Assembly (NCBI RefSeq): GCF_014207135.1
Contig: NZ_JACHCC010000006.1
Location: forward strand, 227,124-291,123
Length of the DNA: 64,000 nucleotides
From: Pedobacter cryoconitis
GTDB taxonomy: Bacteria; Bacteroidota; Bacteroidia; Sphingobacteriales; Sphingobacteriaceae
Direction: 5' to 3'
Both the position numbers and the translations under genes were made by a program. The notes beneath the pieces are model-generated. The model was given only the letters and a program-made list of their open reading frames with translations, had not been told where the DNA came from and did not search any database. Below are positions 17,801-25,204 of the stretch, in pieces (the stretch's first letter is position 1; each line of letters begins with the position of its first letter).

Positions 17801-18373
17801 TGTCCTGAAGCCGATATAGGAGAATATCAATACTGATTCAGCGCTGGTTGAAATAATTGCATAATTTCCATTTGAATCAGTTGTTGTTCCGTTTTTTGTC
17901 CCTTTTATACTTACACTCACACCTGGTAATGGTTCTCCTTTATCGGAAGTTACTTTACCTTTCAGGGTAACCTGATCTTGTTTTGAAGTCTGTGCAGGAT
18001 TCAATCCCGGAACCTCTTTTTCATAAAGCAAAATCTGATTATCCTCTACTTTATAATAAATGTTTAAAGGATTTAGAGCCTCATCCAGAACCTGTCCCAA
18101 GCGCTTATTGACCACTTTAATACTTATTTTACGCTGTGCTTTAATCATAGTCGAGCTATAGATAAAGTTTACGTTGGTCTGGCTTTGTATTTCTGCCAGA
18201 ATCTGTTTAATCTGGCCGTGGTTTATATGGATAGAAATTTCTTTATTTAATATTTCCTGCCCACTGGCATTCCTGGCGAATGAGGCGCATGTAAATAAAA
18301 TGCCAAGAAAGATTTGAGTCATGGATATCCGCATTGCTGTTTTGATTAAAGCAACAAATCGCTTTTTTTTCAT
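14810..18373 (-). CDS. SusC/RagA-family TonB-dependent receptor with STN signalling domain
   Basis: A 1187-aa outer-membrane receptor. In order: signal peptide (~1-39), STN/secretin-TonB domain (~45-120, ISIHINHGQIKQILAEIQSQ), carboxypeptidase-regulatory-like domain (~135-210, LKGKVTSDKGEPLPGVSVSI), TonB plug (~220-330, GEVVVVGYGTQRKKDLTSAV), and a 22-strand-type barrel ending RTFLLGLNLSF. The STN domain is what transducing receptors use to signal to a FecR anti-sigma factor, and fecR and an ECF sigma gene lie immediately upstream. Import energised by TonB, with substrate-dependent induction, is the expected behaviour. Confidence 0.95.
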   Translation of the reverse strand: MKKKRFVALIKTAMRISMTQIFLGILFTCASFARNASGQEILNKEISIHINHGQIKQILAEIQSQTNVNFIYSSTMIKAQRKISIKVVNKRLGQVLDEALNPLNIYYKVEDNQILLYEKEVPGLNPAQTSKQDQVTLKGKVTSDKGEPLPGVSVSIKGTKNGTTTDSNGNYAIISTSAESVLIFSYIGFRTKEVPVNGRTVVNVQLTEELTSLGEVVVVGYGTQRKKDLTSAVSVVNVSEMVKQPTASVNNLLQGQASGVTVLGSGQPGEEPQVRIRGVNTFGNNNPLYVVDGIPTQSIADLNPNDVETMQVLKDAGSASIYGSRAANGVIVITTKKGKGKVTVSYDAYYGTQRPKGGNVWNVLNPQEMADLKHQAMVNSGATDFRDSLYGNGPTYILPDYILPAGAKEGDPRANPALYKLKPFYTSANEYNSFYRITKANKQGTDWYHEIFKPAAITSQNVAITGGSDQGNYLFSANYFNQQGTLIDTYLKRYTIRSNSQFNVGKHVRVGENLAYSITNNPQIAGLSGDNAIGHAFREQPIIPVKDINGNYAGSYGGNLGDAYNPVAMLERTKNNKSQQNRLFGNVFAEADLTDFLTLRTQFGGENYSGATRAFVYPMYENAENSTINSYSESALSGYNYSWTNTLSFNKVFDKHRIKALVGTEYYKEYTSVSTGSNQGYFSFDPNYTTLSTGSGPMKTTSDRTASALFSLIGRVDYSYNDKYLLGATIRRDGSSKFLEHVYGWFPAVSAGWRLSQEDFLHQVKWITDLKIRGGYGIMGNQLNVSGGNSFTTFGSAIGTSYYAIGGGNSIVSGFYQNQTGNPGAKWEKNINSNFGFDASLFGGHIDISADYYRKDIRDLLYNPETIGTGGASKPPFVNIAKMKNNGFDLSVSGNTQVNTSLKLNATATITTYHNEIQKISNGADYYDVDSRRFDGSNIIRNAVGHSISQFFGYKVDGFWNSQAEVDAANKKAQAATGDPNAVYQTDIGVGRFKYADVNGDGRVTADDRTFLGNANPNFSYGINLGATYKNWDFSVFFYGVQGNSIWNQVKWWTDFSPSFGGAKSKTALYDSWTPQNHNAKAPIQETANSFSTNAVPNSYFVEDGSYLRLKNVQIGYTFNTVKLQKAGISKLRVYLSGANLFTITKYSGADPEIGTSSETGKSTAYGVDDGSYPSQRTFLLGLNLSF

Positions 18374-18424
18374 ACCTTTAGAAGTTTTTGTTCGTTAATG
18401 TGAAAATTTCGTACAGAGATTATT

Positions 18425-18453
18425 GGCTGACAATGTTGGGGAACTTGTCAGCC
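18425..18453. other. 9-bp hairpin in the fecR-susC gap
   Basis: GGCTGACAA at 18425-18433 pairs with TTGTCAGCC at 18445-18453 across an 11-nt loop. On the - strand it lies about 50 nt upstream of the susC start with no U tract, so it would be a leader or processing hairpin. A T run (18454 on) follows on the + strand only, where no gene would use it. Confidence 0.5.
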
Positions 18454-18500
18454 TTTTTTTTGAAGATTTTTGGTTAGTAATTTTGTCAGGCCATAGGCAA

Positions 18501-19550
18501 TCAGGGTTTAGTTTTAATAATTATTTTAGTACCTGATATTTCATAATGTGCCTTTAGGGAATGACAGAGCAGATCTAGCTTCTTGTATAAACTCTGTTTG
18601 GAAATATCTCCGGTAAATGTGTTATTATAGAGTTCCTGGTTTTCAATTATAATATCTATTCCATAGGCAGACTGTAGTGTGTTCAGTACAGCTGACAATG
18701 GGGTGTCATCAAATAAATAAATGTTTTTCACGGTGTGGGTATAGACCGGAATTAGTGGAACAGGATCTGCTACCAGGGTCGTCTGGAAATCATCAGCACC
18801 AGCCGAATAAGTTGTTTTTTGATTGGGCGTAAGCACGACCTTCTTCTCTTTAGCAAATAAATGTTTAAGATTTAAATGCCTGTCTTCATTCAGTGATACA
18901 ACCACTTTTCCGGTTTTTACAATTACTTGTGTCTGATCCGAATCCAGATTGGTTTTAATCACAAAACTGGTCCCTACTACCCGTGTAATCACCTTCTTGT
19001 TATAAACGAAAAATGGTCTTTTCGGGTTCTTACTGATCAAAAAATAGGCCTCTCCCTGTAGTGATACCTCGCGCATTTTAGCACAGAAATGCTGTGGGTA
19101 GGATAGGGATGAATGAGGTTGAAGCACAACTATACTACCATCTTCCAGGTCCAGCTGAAGTGGCAGGGCGGTCTCATTTTTCTTTTCCAATATACCAGCC
19201 TGTGCCTGAAATTTCAGAAACTGAGGGCTCTGATGGCTGGTCAGGAACAGATATCCTGTAAACAATGCAATTGCTGAAATGGCAGCGGCAGTAAACCAGA
19301 TCTTTAATGACAGGCGTTTAGTCGGTTTTAGTGTATTGATCACCGGTTGATCTTCATCAGTGAGATAGATTTCGTGGTTGATCCTATCCCATAATTTTTG
19401 CTCGAGCGTCGGAAACTCATTGGGATAGATCTCCTCAAGATCGTCCTTATCCAGCATAGCATATAATCTCTCCACCACAATCAGTTCCTCTGCAGAACAT
19501 TGATTCTGCAGATATCTCTCTAATAAGGAATGAAGGGCTTTTCTTTTCAT
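18501..19550 (-). CDS. FecR-family anti-sigma factor
   Basis: A 349-aa single-pass inner-membrane protein: cytoplasmic N-terminal sigma-binding part (1-90), one transmembrane helix (~94-113, LKIWFTAAAISAIALFTGYLFL), a periplasmic FecR domain (LDLEDGSIVVLQPHSSLSYP ... EAYFLISKNPKRPFFVY) and a C-terminal DUF4974-like domain (LSAVLNTLQSAYGIDIII). It holds the ECF sigma factor encoded just upstream until the STN domain of the loaded SusC signals. Order sigma-fecR-susC-susD is the classic trans-envelope regulatory cassette. Confidence 0.93.
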   Translation of the reverse strand: MKRKALHSLLERYLQNQCSAEELIVVERLYAMLDKDDLEEIYPNEFPTLEQKLWDRINHEIYLTDEDQPVINTLKPTKRLSLKIWFTAAAISAIALFTGYLFLTSHQSPQFLKFQAQAGILEKKNETALPLQLDLEDGSIVVLQPHSSLSYPQHFCAKMREVSLQGEAYFLISKNPKRPFFVYNKKVITRVVGTSFVIKTNLDSDQTQVIVKTGKVVVSLNEDRHLNLKHLFAKEKKVVLTPNQKTTYSAGADDFQTTLVADPVPLIPVYTHTVKNIYLFDDTPLSAVLNTLQSAYGIDIIIENQELYNNTFTGDISKQSLYKKLDLLCHSLKAHYEISGTKIIIKTKP

Positions 19551-19634
19551 CTGGTTATGCCTTTAAACTATATGTAAGTTTAACCGGCTTTATCCCTAAA
19601 ACGAATCAGTATATTTTTAAAATTAAACAGGCTC

Positions 19635-20213
19635 TTAGTGAAAGAAAAATAAAGAGAGAAGCAAAAAGAGGTATTCTTTTAAGTGGAACCGCATACTTTT
19701 TATAGACTGCGTAATATGGTATTCAACGGCCTTTTCCGATATATTCAATTCCTGTGAAATTTCTTTCGTAGAGCGGTTATCAATACGGCTTAACCGGAAT
19801 ACTTCCCCGGTTTTTTTTGGAAGAAGTGAGATCCCTTCATTAAAGGCTTTAGACAGATCATTCAGGATAGCTAAATCATCAGTATTATTAGTAACGGGTG
19901 GTTGCTGATTGTCGAGATGGATTTGATATTTTTCTTTAACCAGTTGAGATTTATAATGATTAATGATACTATACTTCAGGCTTCCGAATAAATAATTATC
20001 CAGGGAGTTTATGGCGATTGTCTCCCTTCTTTTCCAGAGATCAACAAATAAATTCTGGGTTATTTCTTCTGCCAGCTCTTTGTGATATACTTTTGCATAT
20101 GCGGCTTTGTAAATCCCCTTCCAATAACGGGTGTAAATCTCTTTAAATGCCAGTTCATCACTAGCTTTTAGTAAATCTACCAACAAATTATCGGGGAGAC
20201 CGTTGTATTTCAT
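19635..20213 (-). CDS. ECF-type RNA polymerase sigma-70 factor (Bacteroidetes family)
   Basis: A 192-aa ECF sigma factor. Region 2 spans about residues 22-88 (AFKEIYTRYWKGIYKAAYAK, then EEITQNLFVDLWKRR), and region 4 about 125-180 (LPKKTGEVFRLSRIDNRSTK, then EISQELNISEKAVEYHITQS). It should direct transcription of the downstream susCD operon once released by FecR. The last ~13 residues are almost entirely hydrophobic (EYLFLLLSLFFFH), which is common in this subfamily but of unclear use. No standard -7 box was found upstream. Confidence 0.94.
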   Translation of the reverse strand: MKYNGLPDNLLVDLLKASDELAFKEIYTRYWKGIYKAAYAKVYHKELAEEITQNLFVDLWKRRETIAINSLDNYLFGSLKYSIINHYKSQLVKEKYQIHLDNQQPPVTNNTDDLAILNDLSKAFNEGISLLPKKTGEVFRLSRIDNRSTKEISQELNISEKAVEYHITQSIKSMRFHLKEYLFLLLSLFFFH

Positions 20214-20782
20214 TCAATTTATATCTGGCAATAAAATTTAGCTATGTAATTTTAGTTTATTAACGTCTGTTTGTGTAATTATCAGATCTTATCAGGAAAC
20301 TAAGCCCTTAAGTTAGTAATTAATTCAGTAAGAGCCTGTTTAAAATTCATCAAATATTTTTTTTATACTTATTTATAGTTAGAAACTGCCGGATTTTCCA
20401 TGATTATAGTTGTTTTTTATTATAGGCAGCCATTGAAGCCATGTTTGTACAGTGCATTCAATAAAGTTAATTTGTTTACCTTATAATCGTTGTTTAGAAT
20501 TTTTTTTTAGAGATTTAATTTGTTTGTTTTAATCTCAATTTATTGTGTATCAGTGTTGTTAAATGGGTGCTTTGGATTAATTACGGAGTTAAATTTATTT
20601 TGATTTAGAAAAAATATACCCTATGTTTCTGTGTTTTTAATCAAAACTATTATTTTAGAGGACTAAGTTCTTTACTGAACTGAATATGGCTATTTCTGAG
20701 GTTTTTGCAGACCGAATAAAGTTTCATCTTTTCAAGAGAAAGAAACCTGTTTTTATGTTTAAATCATAATGAAGAATATAAG
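20214..20782. other. AT-rich 569-bp intergenic region
   Basis: It separates the divergent sigma gene and the first repeat-protein gene. I see only AT-rich sequence and short imperfect hairpins, with no ORF, tRNA or clear TAnnTTTG element. TATGTTTC near 20621 is the nearest match. Promoters for both flanking genes must lie here. Confidence 0.4.
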
Positions 20783-21535
20783 ATGGAGACAAAAAGACAA
20801 ATTAAACTCAATTATACCCGGGAATTTACTATTGCTTGTAAAATCAATAATCTGAAGCCCATAGAATTGCTGCAATATTTTATTAACCATGTTTCATTTT
20901 ATGCATTTATTGGTGGTAAAATTGATGTAACCTATCTTTGGGCAACCACAGTTTGTATAGATTTTAAGGAAGAATATGGTGGAGAGATTATCCAGGTAAC
21001 TATTCCTGAAATACAGGAAATTTCCCTAAAGTATATTAAAAAGCTGACATCCCTGAACCTGAATGAACCGTTTCTTTCGAGTACGGCGGCCTTCCAGAGT
21101 ATTTTAATCATGGATGAGTGGTCTTCGGAAATGCTTCCCTTTACCGATTATGAACCTGAAATAATGATATTTAACGGAGAGTTGCTTAAACTGACATTTG
21201 ATTTTAATTTAATCTGCAGAATGAATGGCAGTGGAATAGAGGAGCTTCTTCAGTATTTCATTGATAAAGTCTCTCTTGCCAGGGAAAGAGCCACGAATTT
21301 TCATCATTTTGTGAAAACCGATCCCAGTACAGCTTTCCTGTTACTTCTGGTTGGTCATGATGAATCAGTTAGAGACCGGGTACTGCCCCAGCAGGAGATG
21401 TATAAGAAATATGGACTCCGGCTACTGGAACTGGATGATGAACAAAATGAAGAAGATAATTTTGAAAACAGGATGAAAAATTATGATGCTTTTTATCAGG
21501 AATGGTTTAGTGCATTGAATAGAATTAGTAATTAG
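20783..21535 (+). CDS. Unrecognised 250-aa protein with internal repeat, tandem copy 1
   Basis: I do not recognise this family. It contains the same ~21-residue pattern twice: residues 19-39 (CKINNLKPIELLQYF then INHVSF) and 145-165 (CRMNGSGIEELLQYF then IDKVSL). In both, Cys precedes LQYF by the same 11 residues. The shape is Cys-[KR]-[IM]-N...LLQYFI-x-x-VS. There is no signal peptide or transmembrane segment, so it is probably cytoplasmic. The next gene is a paralogue of identical length. A small XRE regulator gene converges just beyond. A DNA- or protein-binding role is possible, but nothing shows a function. Confidence 0.8.
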   Translation: METKRQIKLNYTREFTIACKINNLKPIELLQYFINHVSFYAFIGGKIDVTYLWATTVCIDFKEEYGGEIIQVTIPEIQEISLKYIKKLTSLNLNEPFLSSTAAFQSILIMDEWSSEMLPFTDYEPEIMIFNGELLKLTFDFNLICRMNGSGIEELLQYFIDKVSLARERATNFHHFVKTDPSTAFLLLLVGHDESVRDRVLPQQEMYKKYGLRLLELDDEQNEEDNFENRMKNYDAFYQEWFSALNRISN

Positions 21536-21638
21536 CAAGGTAGGTTTGTCCGGAATACCTGTCTAATGCAACAAATACACAAAGATGTTCCTGAGTTACG
21601 GACCTGGTTACAACCGTGAGTAAATTAAAATAAATGTT

Positions 21639-22391
21639 ATGGACTCGAAAGGACGAGATCAATTAGCCCTTACGGAAGATTTCAGGGTGGCCTGTACAAT
21701 CAGCAACCTGAAACATGAAGAGGTGCTTCAATATTTCATTAACAGGGTTTCTTTTTATGCGTTTAATGGCGGTGAAATGGAGGCCGTATCTTTATGGGCT
21801 ACAAGTATTATAGTCGACTGTAAAAAGGAAACTGGTGCTGTCGTAGAGGCTGTGACAGATAAAAAAGTACAGCGGATATCTCTGAAGTATATCTTGTTAC
21901 TGGGCGATCTGAATGATAACCCTTATCTCTCTACAATTGATAAAATGAAGGAAAGTATTGTGCTGATGAAAGAATGGGAGACCAATATAGCTCCTATAGT
22001 GAATTATCCGGTAAGTTTTCAGCTGGATGAATACCGGTCACTGGTACTGACGTTTGATTTTAATCTTTTATGCAGAATGAACGGAGTAACTCCATTCCAG
22101 ATCCTACAGTATTTTGTTAGTAAAATTTCATTAGCCCGGGAGAGAGCATTAAATCTGCTTGAATTTGTGGAAACTAACTCCTGTATGTCCCTTTTCGGTA
22201 TGATGAAACTGAGTCTCACCGCTAAAAAGAATAAAATTCCTATTCATCTGGAAATCCATAAATGGTATGCTGAGAAGCTGAATCTACTCGATGAAAGGCT
22301 AAAGGAAGAAATTAACCTGGAGAAAAGAATATTGGTGTACCGTACATTTTATACAGAATGGTATAATGCACTTAGGAAAAATATAAACTAG
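21639..22391 (+). CDS. Unrecognised 250-aa protein with internal repeat, tandem copy 2
   Basis: A paralogue of the preceding gene (same length, colinear along the whole protein), starting 103 bp after it. The first repeat reads CTISNLKHEEVLQYF then INRVSFYAF; the second CRMNGVTPFQILQYF then VSKISLARERA. Shared blocks with copy 1 include SLWATS/YLWATT, ISLKYI and LTFDFNL. Identity is moderate by eye, so the duplication is not recent. The C-terminal ~40 residues are charged and helical. The function is unknown. A weak hairpin with a T tract follows. Confidence 0.8.
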   Translation: MDSKGRDQLALTEDFRVACTISNLKHEEVLQYFINRVSFYAFNGGEMEAVSLWATSIIVDCKKETGAVVEAVTDKKVQRISLKYILLLGDLNDNPYLSTIDKMKESIVLMKEWETNIAPIVNYPVSFQLDEYRSLVLTFDFNLLCRMNGVTPFQILQYFVSKISLARERALNLLEFVETNSCMSLFGMMKLSLTAKKNKIPIHLEIHKWYAEKLNLLDERLKEEINLEKRILVYRTFYTEWYNALRKNIN

Positions 22392-22393
22392 CC

Positions 22394-22420
22394 CCTGAGA
22401 AATCAGGTGTTTTTATTCTT
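22394..22420 (+). terminator. Weak terminator after repeat-protein genes
   Basis: A short stem CCTGA/TCAGG (22394-22398 with 22403-22407) with a GAAA loop is followed by a T-rich stretch. It overlaps the 3' end of the convergent XRE gene. Confidence 0.45.
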
Positions 22421-22669
22421 TTTTTCGATCAGTGCCGTAGGTGGAAGAAAATCTTTTGGGGATAAGCCAAAATGGTCGGCAAATACATTAATATGTTTTA
22501 AATTATATTTTGCCGGATTGCTTATATTCTCTACATTACCTATGAAAGAAGCTTTTACACCAATAATATAGGCAATATCTTCCTGTCTCAATTTCTTATC
22601 AGCTCTTAGTTTTCTGATGAAATCAATGACATGTTGTTCAATAAGATCAAGTTTTACCTTTCCTTCCAT
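22403..22669 (-). CDS. Small XRE-family helix-turn-helix regulator
   Basis: An 88-aa protein made almost entirely of a Cro/CI-type helix-turn-helix: VIDFIRKLRADKKLRQEDIAY, IIGVKASFIGNVENISNP, then NVFADHFGLSPKDFLPP. It is too small for an extra effector domain. The stop lies 11 bp from the stop of the 250-aa paralogue on the other strand, so the transcripts collide. A dyad ATTTACA-8-TGTAAAT lies about 35 bp upstream and could be its own operator. Its targets are unknown. Confidence 0.85.
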   Translation of the reverse strand: MEGKVKLDLIEQHVIDFIRKLRADKKLRQEDIAYIIGVKASFIGNVENISNPAKYNLKHINVFADHFGLSPKDFLPPTALIEKKNKNT

Positions 22670-22702
22670 TTTGCGACTAAGTAATTTATATTCCCTCTTA
22701 TA

Positions 22703-22724
22703 ATTTACATATATAAGTGTAAAT
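22703..22724. promoter_or_regulatory. Candidate operator dyad upstream of XRE gene
   Basis: ATTTACA (22703-22709) and TGTAAAT (22718-22724) form a 7-bp dyad with an 8-nt spacer, 34 bp upstream of the XRE start. The size and spacing suit a dimeric Cro/CI-type regulator. Confidence 0.4.
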
Positions 22725-22950
22725 GTGGCTGATTTATAGTATTTGAGTTAAATTATTGAAATATGACAATATAATATTGCGAATTAAATCTGTTTTTAAT
22801 TACGGTAAAACCTTAAGTTTTAGTATGTACCAGTGGTTTTTTATTTTATTCTTTTCTATTTCCAGATTACAGATGTTACCACATATTGTTGTCTTAAGGT
22901 ACAAAAAAAACTTTAATGTAATACAAACCTCTTAATGCCGTTCATTCATT

Positions 22951-22987
22951 ATATTTGTTACATTACATATTTGTTACATTACCTTTG
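22951..22987 (+). promoter_or_regulatory. Promoter with 16-bp tandem repeat upstream of GT-C-like gene
   Basis: ATATTTGTTACATTAC occurs twice in direct succession (22951-22966 and 22967-22982) and runs into TACCTTTG (22980-22987), a match to the TAnnTTTG element. The first copy supplies a TTTG at 22954-22957, 22 nt upstream. Transcription would begin about 8 nt before the start codon at 23002. The rest of the 332-bp gap (22670-23001) is AT-rich with nothing else I can support beyond the dyad at 22703. Confidence 0.5.
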
Positions 22988-23001
22988 ATTTTTAAATCTA
23001 A

Positions 23002-24534
23002 ATGAATAAGACCATCACTGGTTTATTGGCCTTCAGGAATATGGATAGCCTTATTTTTTCCATAATTGGCTTCGTCCTGATACTGATTTACACCAGGCAC
23101 TCAGGGGTTGGGATCTCCCCGGACTCTATTATGTACGTGAGTGCGGCCAGGAATATGAACAGTCATGGCGCGTTACTGGATTACAATCTGAGGTCCTTCG
23201 TTGATTTCCCTGTTTTTTATCCGCTATTTTTAGGGGTAATATCTTTTGTCTCGCAGATTGATCCGGTTGCTGCAGGACCTTATATCAATGGTTTGCTCTT
23301 CGCCTGTCTTATTTTTTGTTGTGGCTGTGCGATCGGGTCATTTAAAGATAGTAACAGGCTCTATAAAATAATTGTATTGTTTTTTATCGCATTGAGTCCG
23401 TCATTGTTCGATGTTTATTCAATGTTATGGTCCGAAACATTGTTTATTCTGTTGTCAGTCTTATTTGTCCTGACCTTCAGAAGGTATATTCTGCTCTGTT
23501 CGGTTTCCAGTTTATTATTATGTGCAATGATTGCTGCGATAGCTTTTATAACACGTTATGCCGGAATTACCTTTGTGGCAACCGGGTTAATGTTGTTGTT
23601 GTTTGACCGTACGTTACTCTGGCGTAAAAAAATGGTTCATCTGTTCCTGTTTGGAAGCTGTTCCATTTCATTGTTACTGATGAACCTGGTTCGCAATACG
23701 CTCATATCAGACTCATTGACAGGCCCCCGCGAAGCCGGGACGACTGGCTTAAGTGATAATATTTATTATTACGGAAAGGTTATCTGCTGGTGGTTGTCTG
23801 TTCCGGATCACGCTAAAGTGTTTGTCTGTGGTCTTTCCATATTTATTTTTCTGGTTGTTTGCGTGCTATTTACCAAACATATCTGGTCAGTAAAGGCCTA
23901 TCTGAGTACGGAAAATTATTTTGCTGCATTTTTCATTGTTTATACGGTGTTTATCATAGGTGTTTCTACGCTTTCCCGCTTTGAACAGATCAATAACAGA
24001 TTTATCGCTCCTTTATTTATTCCGCTGCTGGTCACTTTAACCTATCGTGTTCCAGGATATCTGGTACGGTTAAGTGGCTCATCCAAAAGAATAGCGTTGA
24101 TTACAGTTAGTGCTGTGATCCTGATTTTTCAGTTTAGTCAAATCAAAAAAGTATATGGGATGTACCAGGAAGCGAGAGATTATGGGATAGCCGGATACAC
24201 GGATGATTCGTGGCGCAATTCTCCGACGGCCGAATTCCTCAGGAAACACAACAGTGCTTTTAAGCCTGGCTATGTGCTGTATTCTAATGCAGCAGAGGCA
24301 ACTTATTTTAATGGAAATACGCATACTACTTCACTGCCGCACTGGGTTGACCCAAATGACATTGAGAAACTCTTTAAAGAAAAACACCTGTACCTGATCT
24401 GGTTCAGAGAAATTAATGACACCGATCAGATCAGTATGGCACTCCTTCACCAGCGCGCCGCCGTCACTAAGCAGTATAGTTTTAAGGATGGGGATATTTA
24501 TCTTATAGAACCTAATTCTAAGCAGCTCCCTTAA
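23002..24534 (+). CDS. Polytopic membrane protein, putative GT-C-type glycosyltransferase
   Basis: A 510-aa protein with roughly ten to twelve hydrophobic helices, then a soluble C-terminal part of about 110 residues. An acidic loop after the first helix ([18 protein letters not shown]) resembles the catalytic Asp loop of GT-C (ArnT/PMT-like) polyprenyl-phosphate-sugar transferases. Other family motifs are weak, so this is a fold-level guess. It stands alone, and its end overlaps the convergent tdk gene by 4 bp. Confidence 0.7.
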   Translation: MNKTITGLLAFRNMDSLIFSIIGFVLILIYTRHSGVGISPDSIMYVSAARNMNSHGALLDYNLRSFVDFPVFYPLFLGVISFVSQIDPVAAGPYINGLLFACLIFCCGCAIGSFKDSNRLYKIIVLFFIALSPSLFDVYSMLWSETLFILLSVLFVLTFRRYILLCSVSSLLLCAMIAAIAFITRYAGITFVATGLMLLLFDRTLLWRKKMVHLFLFGSCSISLLLMNLVRNTLISDSLTGPREAGTTGLSDNIYYYGKVICWWLSVPDHAKVFVCGLSIFIFLVVCVLFTKHIWSVKAYLSTENYFAAFFIVYTVFIIGVSTLSRFEQINNRFIAPLFIPLLVTLTYRVPGYLVRLSGSSKRIALITVSAVILIFQFSQIKKVYGMYQEARDYGIAGYTDDSWRNSPTAEFLRKHNSAFKPGYVLYSNAAEATYFNGNTHTTSLPHWVDPNDIEKLFKEKHLYLIWFREINDTDQISMALLHQRAAVTKQYSFKDGDIYLIEPNSKQLP

Positions 24535-25103
24535 TCTTTTGCGTGAAAACAGGCTCTGCACCTGGGTTCGTAACTTTCTTTCTCTCCGAGCAGGATTTTA
24601 GCTTCGCTGGATACCCTCCTGAAAGAATACATCGCCGGACTTCCGCATCTTACGCAAACAGCATTCACTTTAGTAACCAGTTCCGCTATAGCCATCAGCG
24701 CAGGGACAGGACCAAATGGTTTTCCGCTGAAATCCATATCCAGACCGGCAATGATAACCCTGACACCTTTATTAGCCAGTTTATTACATACTTCGGGTAA
24801 TTCATCATCGAAGAACTGAGCTTCATCAATACCAACTACCTGTGTATCGGCTTTCAGTAAAAGGATAGCAGATGAGTGCGTTACAGGAGTCGCCTCAATA
24901 GAATTATAGTTATGGGAAACAACTGCTGATTCGTCATAACGGGTATCTGTTGCAGGTTTATAAATTTCTACTTTTAACCTCGCAATCTCTGCGCGTTTCA
25001 ATCTTCTGATCAGTTCTTCTGTTTTGCCTGAAAACATGGAGCCGCAAATTACTTCAATGCTGCCGTATTCTCCTCTGCTGTAATTTTGTTCACTAAATAA
25101 CAT
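24531..25103 (-). CDS. tdk: Thymidine kinase
   Basis: A 190-aa type-II thymidine kinase. The P-loop is [14 protein letters not shown] (residues ~19-32), the Walker-B-like region [14 protein letters not shown], and the lasso region ends in zinc-binding cysteines ([13 protein letters not shown] and CRAC). It phosphorylates thymidine to dTMP for salvage. Length matches the family. It is transcribed alone from the ~100-bp region shared with the divergent gene at 25205. Confidence 0.96.
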   Translation of the reverse strand: MLFSEQNYSRGEYGSIEVICGSMFSGKTEELIRRLKRAEIARLKVEIYKPATDTRYDESAVVSHNYNSIEATPVTHSSAILLLKADTQVVGIDEAQFFDDELPEVCNKLANKGVRVIIAGLDMDFSGKPFGPVPALMAIAELVTKVNAVCVRCGSPAMYSFRRVSSEAKILLGEKESYEPRCRACFHAKD

Positions 25104-25204
25104 GCTGTATTCTGGGGTGTAATGCCCGGCGAATATCGAAATTTTGTAGTACTTTTGAGTGTTTAGTTATCAACATAAACCACCAATTTTTACGTTATAC
25201 TACT

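Noticed and set aside
18425..18465. Rho-independent terminator on the + strand in the fecR-susC gap
   Set aside because: The T tract is on the + strand, where no transcript is expected; on the - strand the hairpin lacks a U run.
22951..22982. CRISPR array
   Set aside because: Only two 16-bp copies in direct contact without spacers, and no cas genes in the window.
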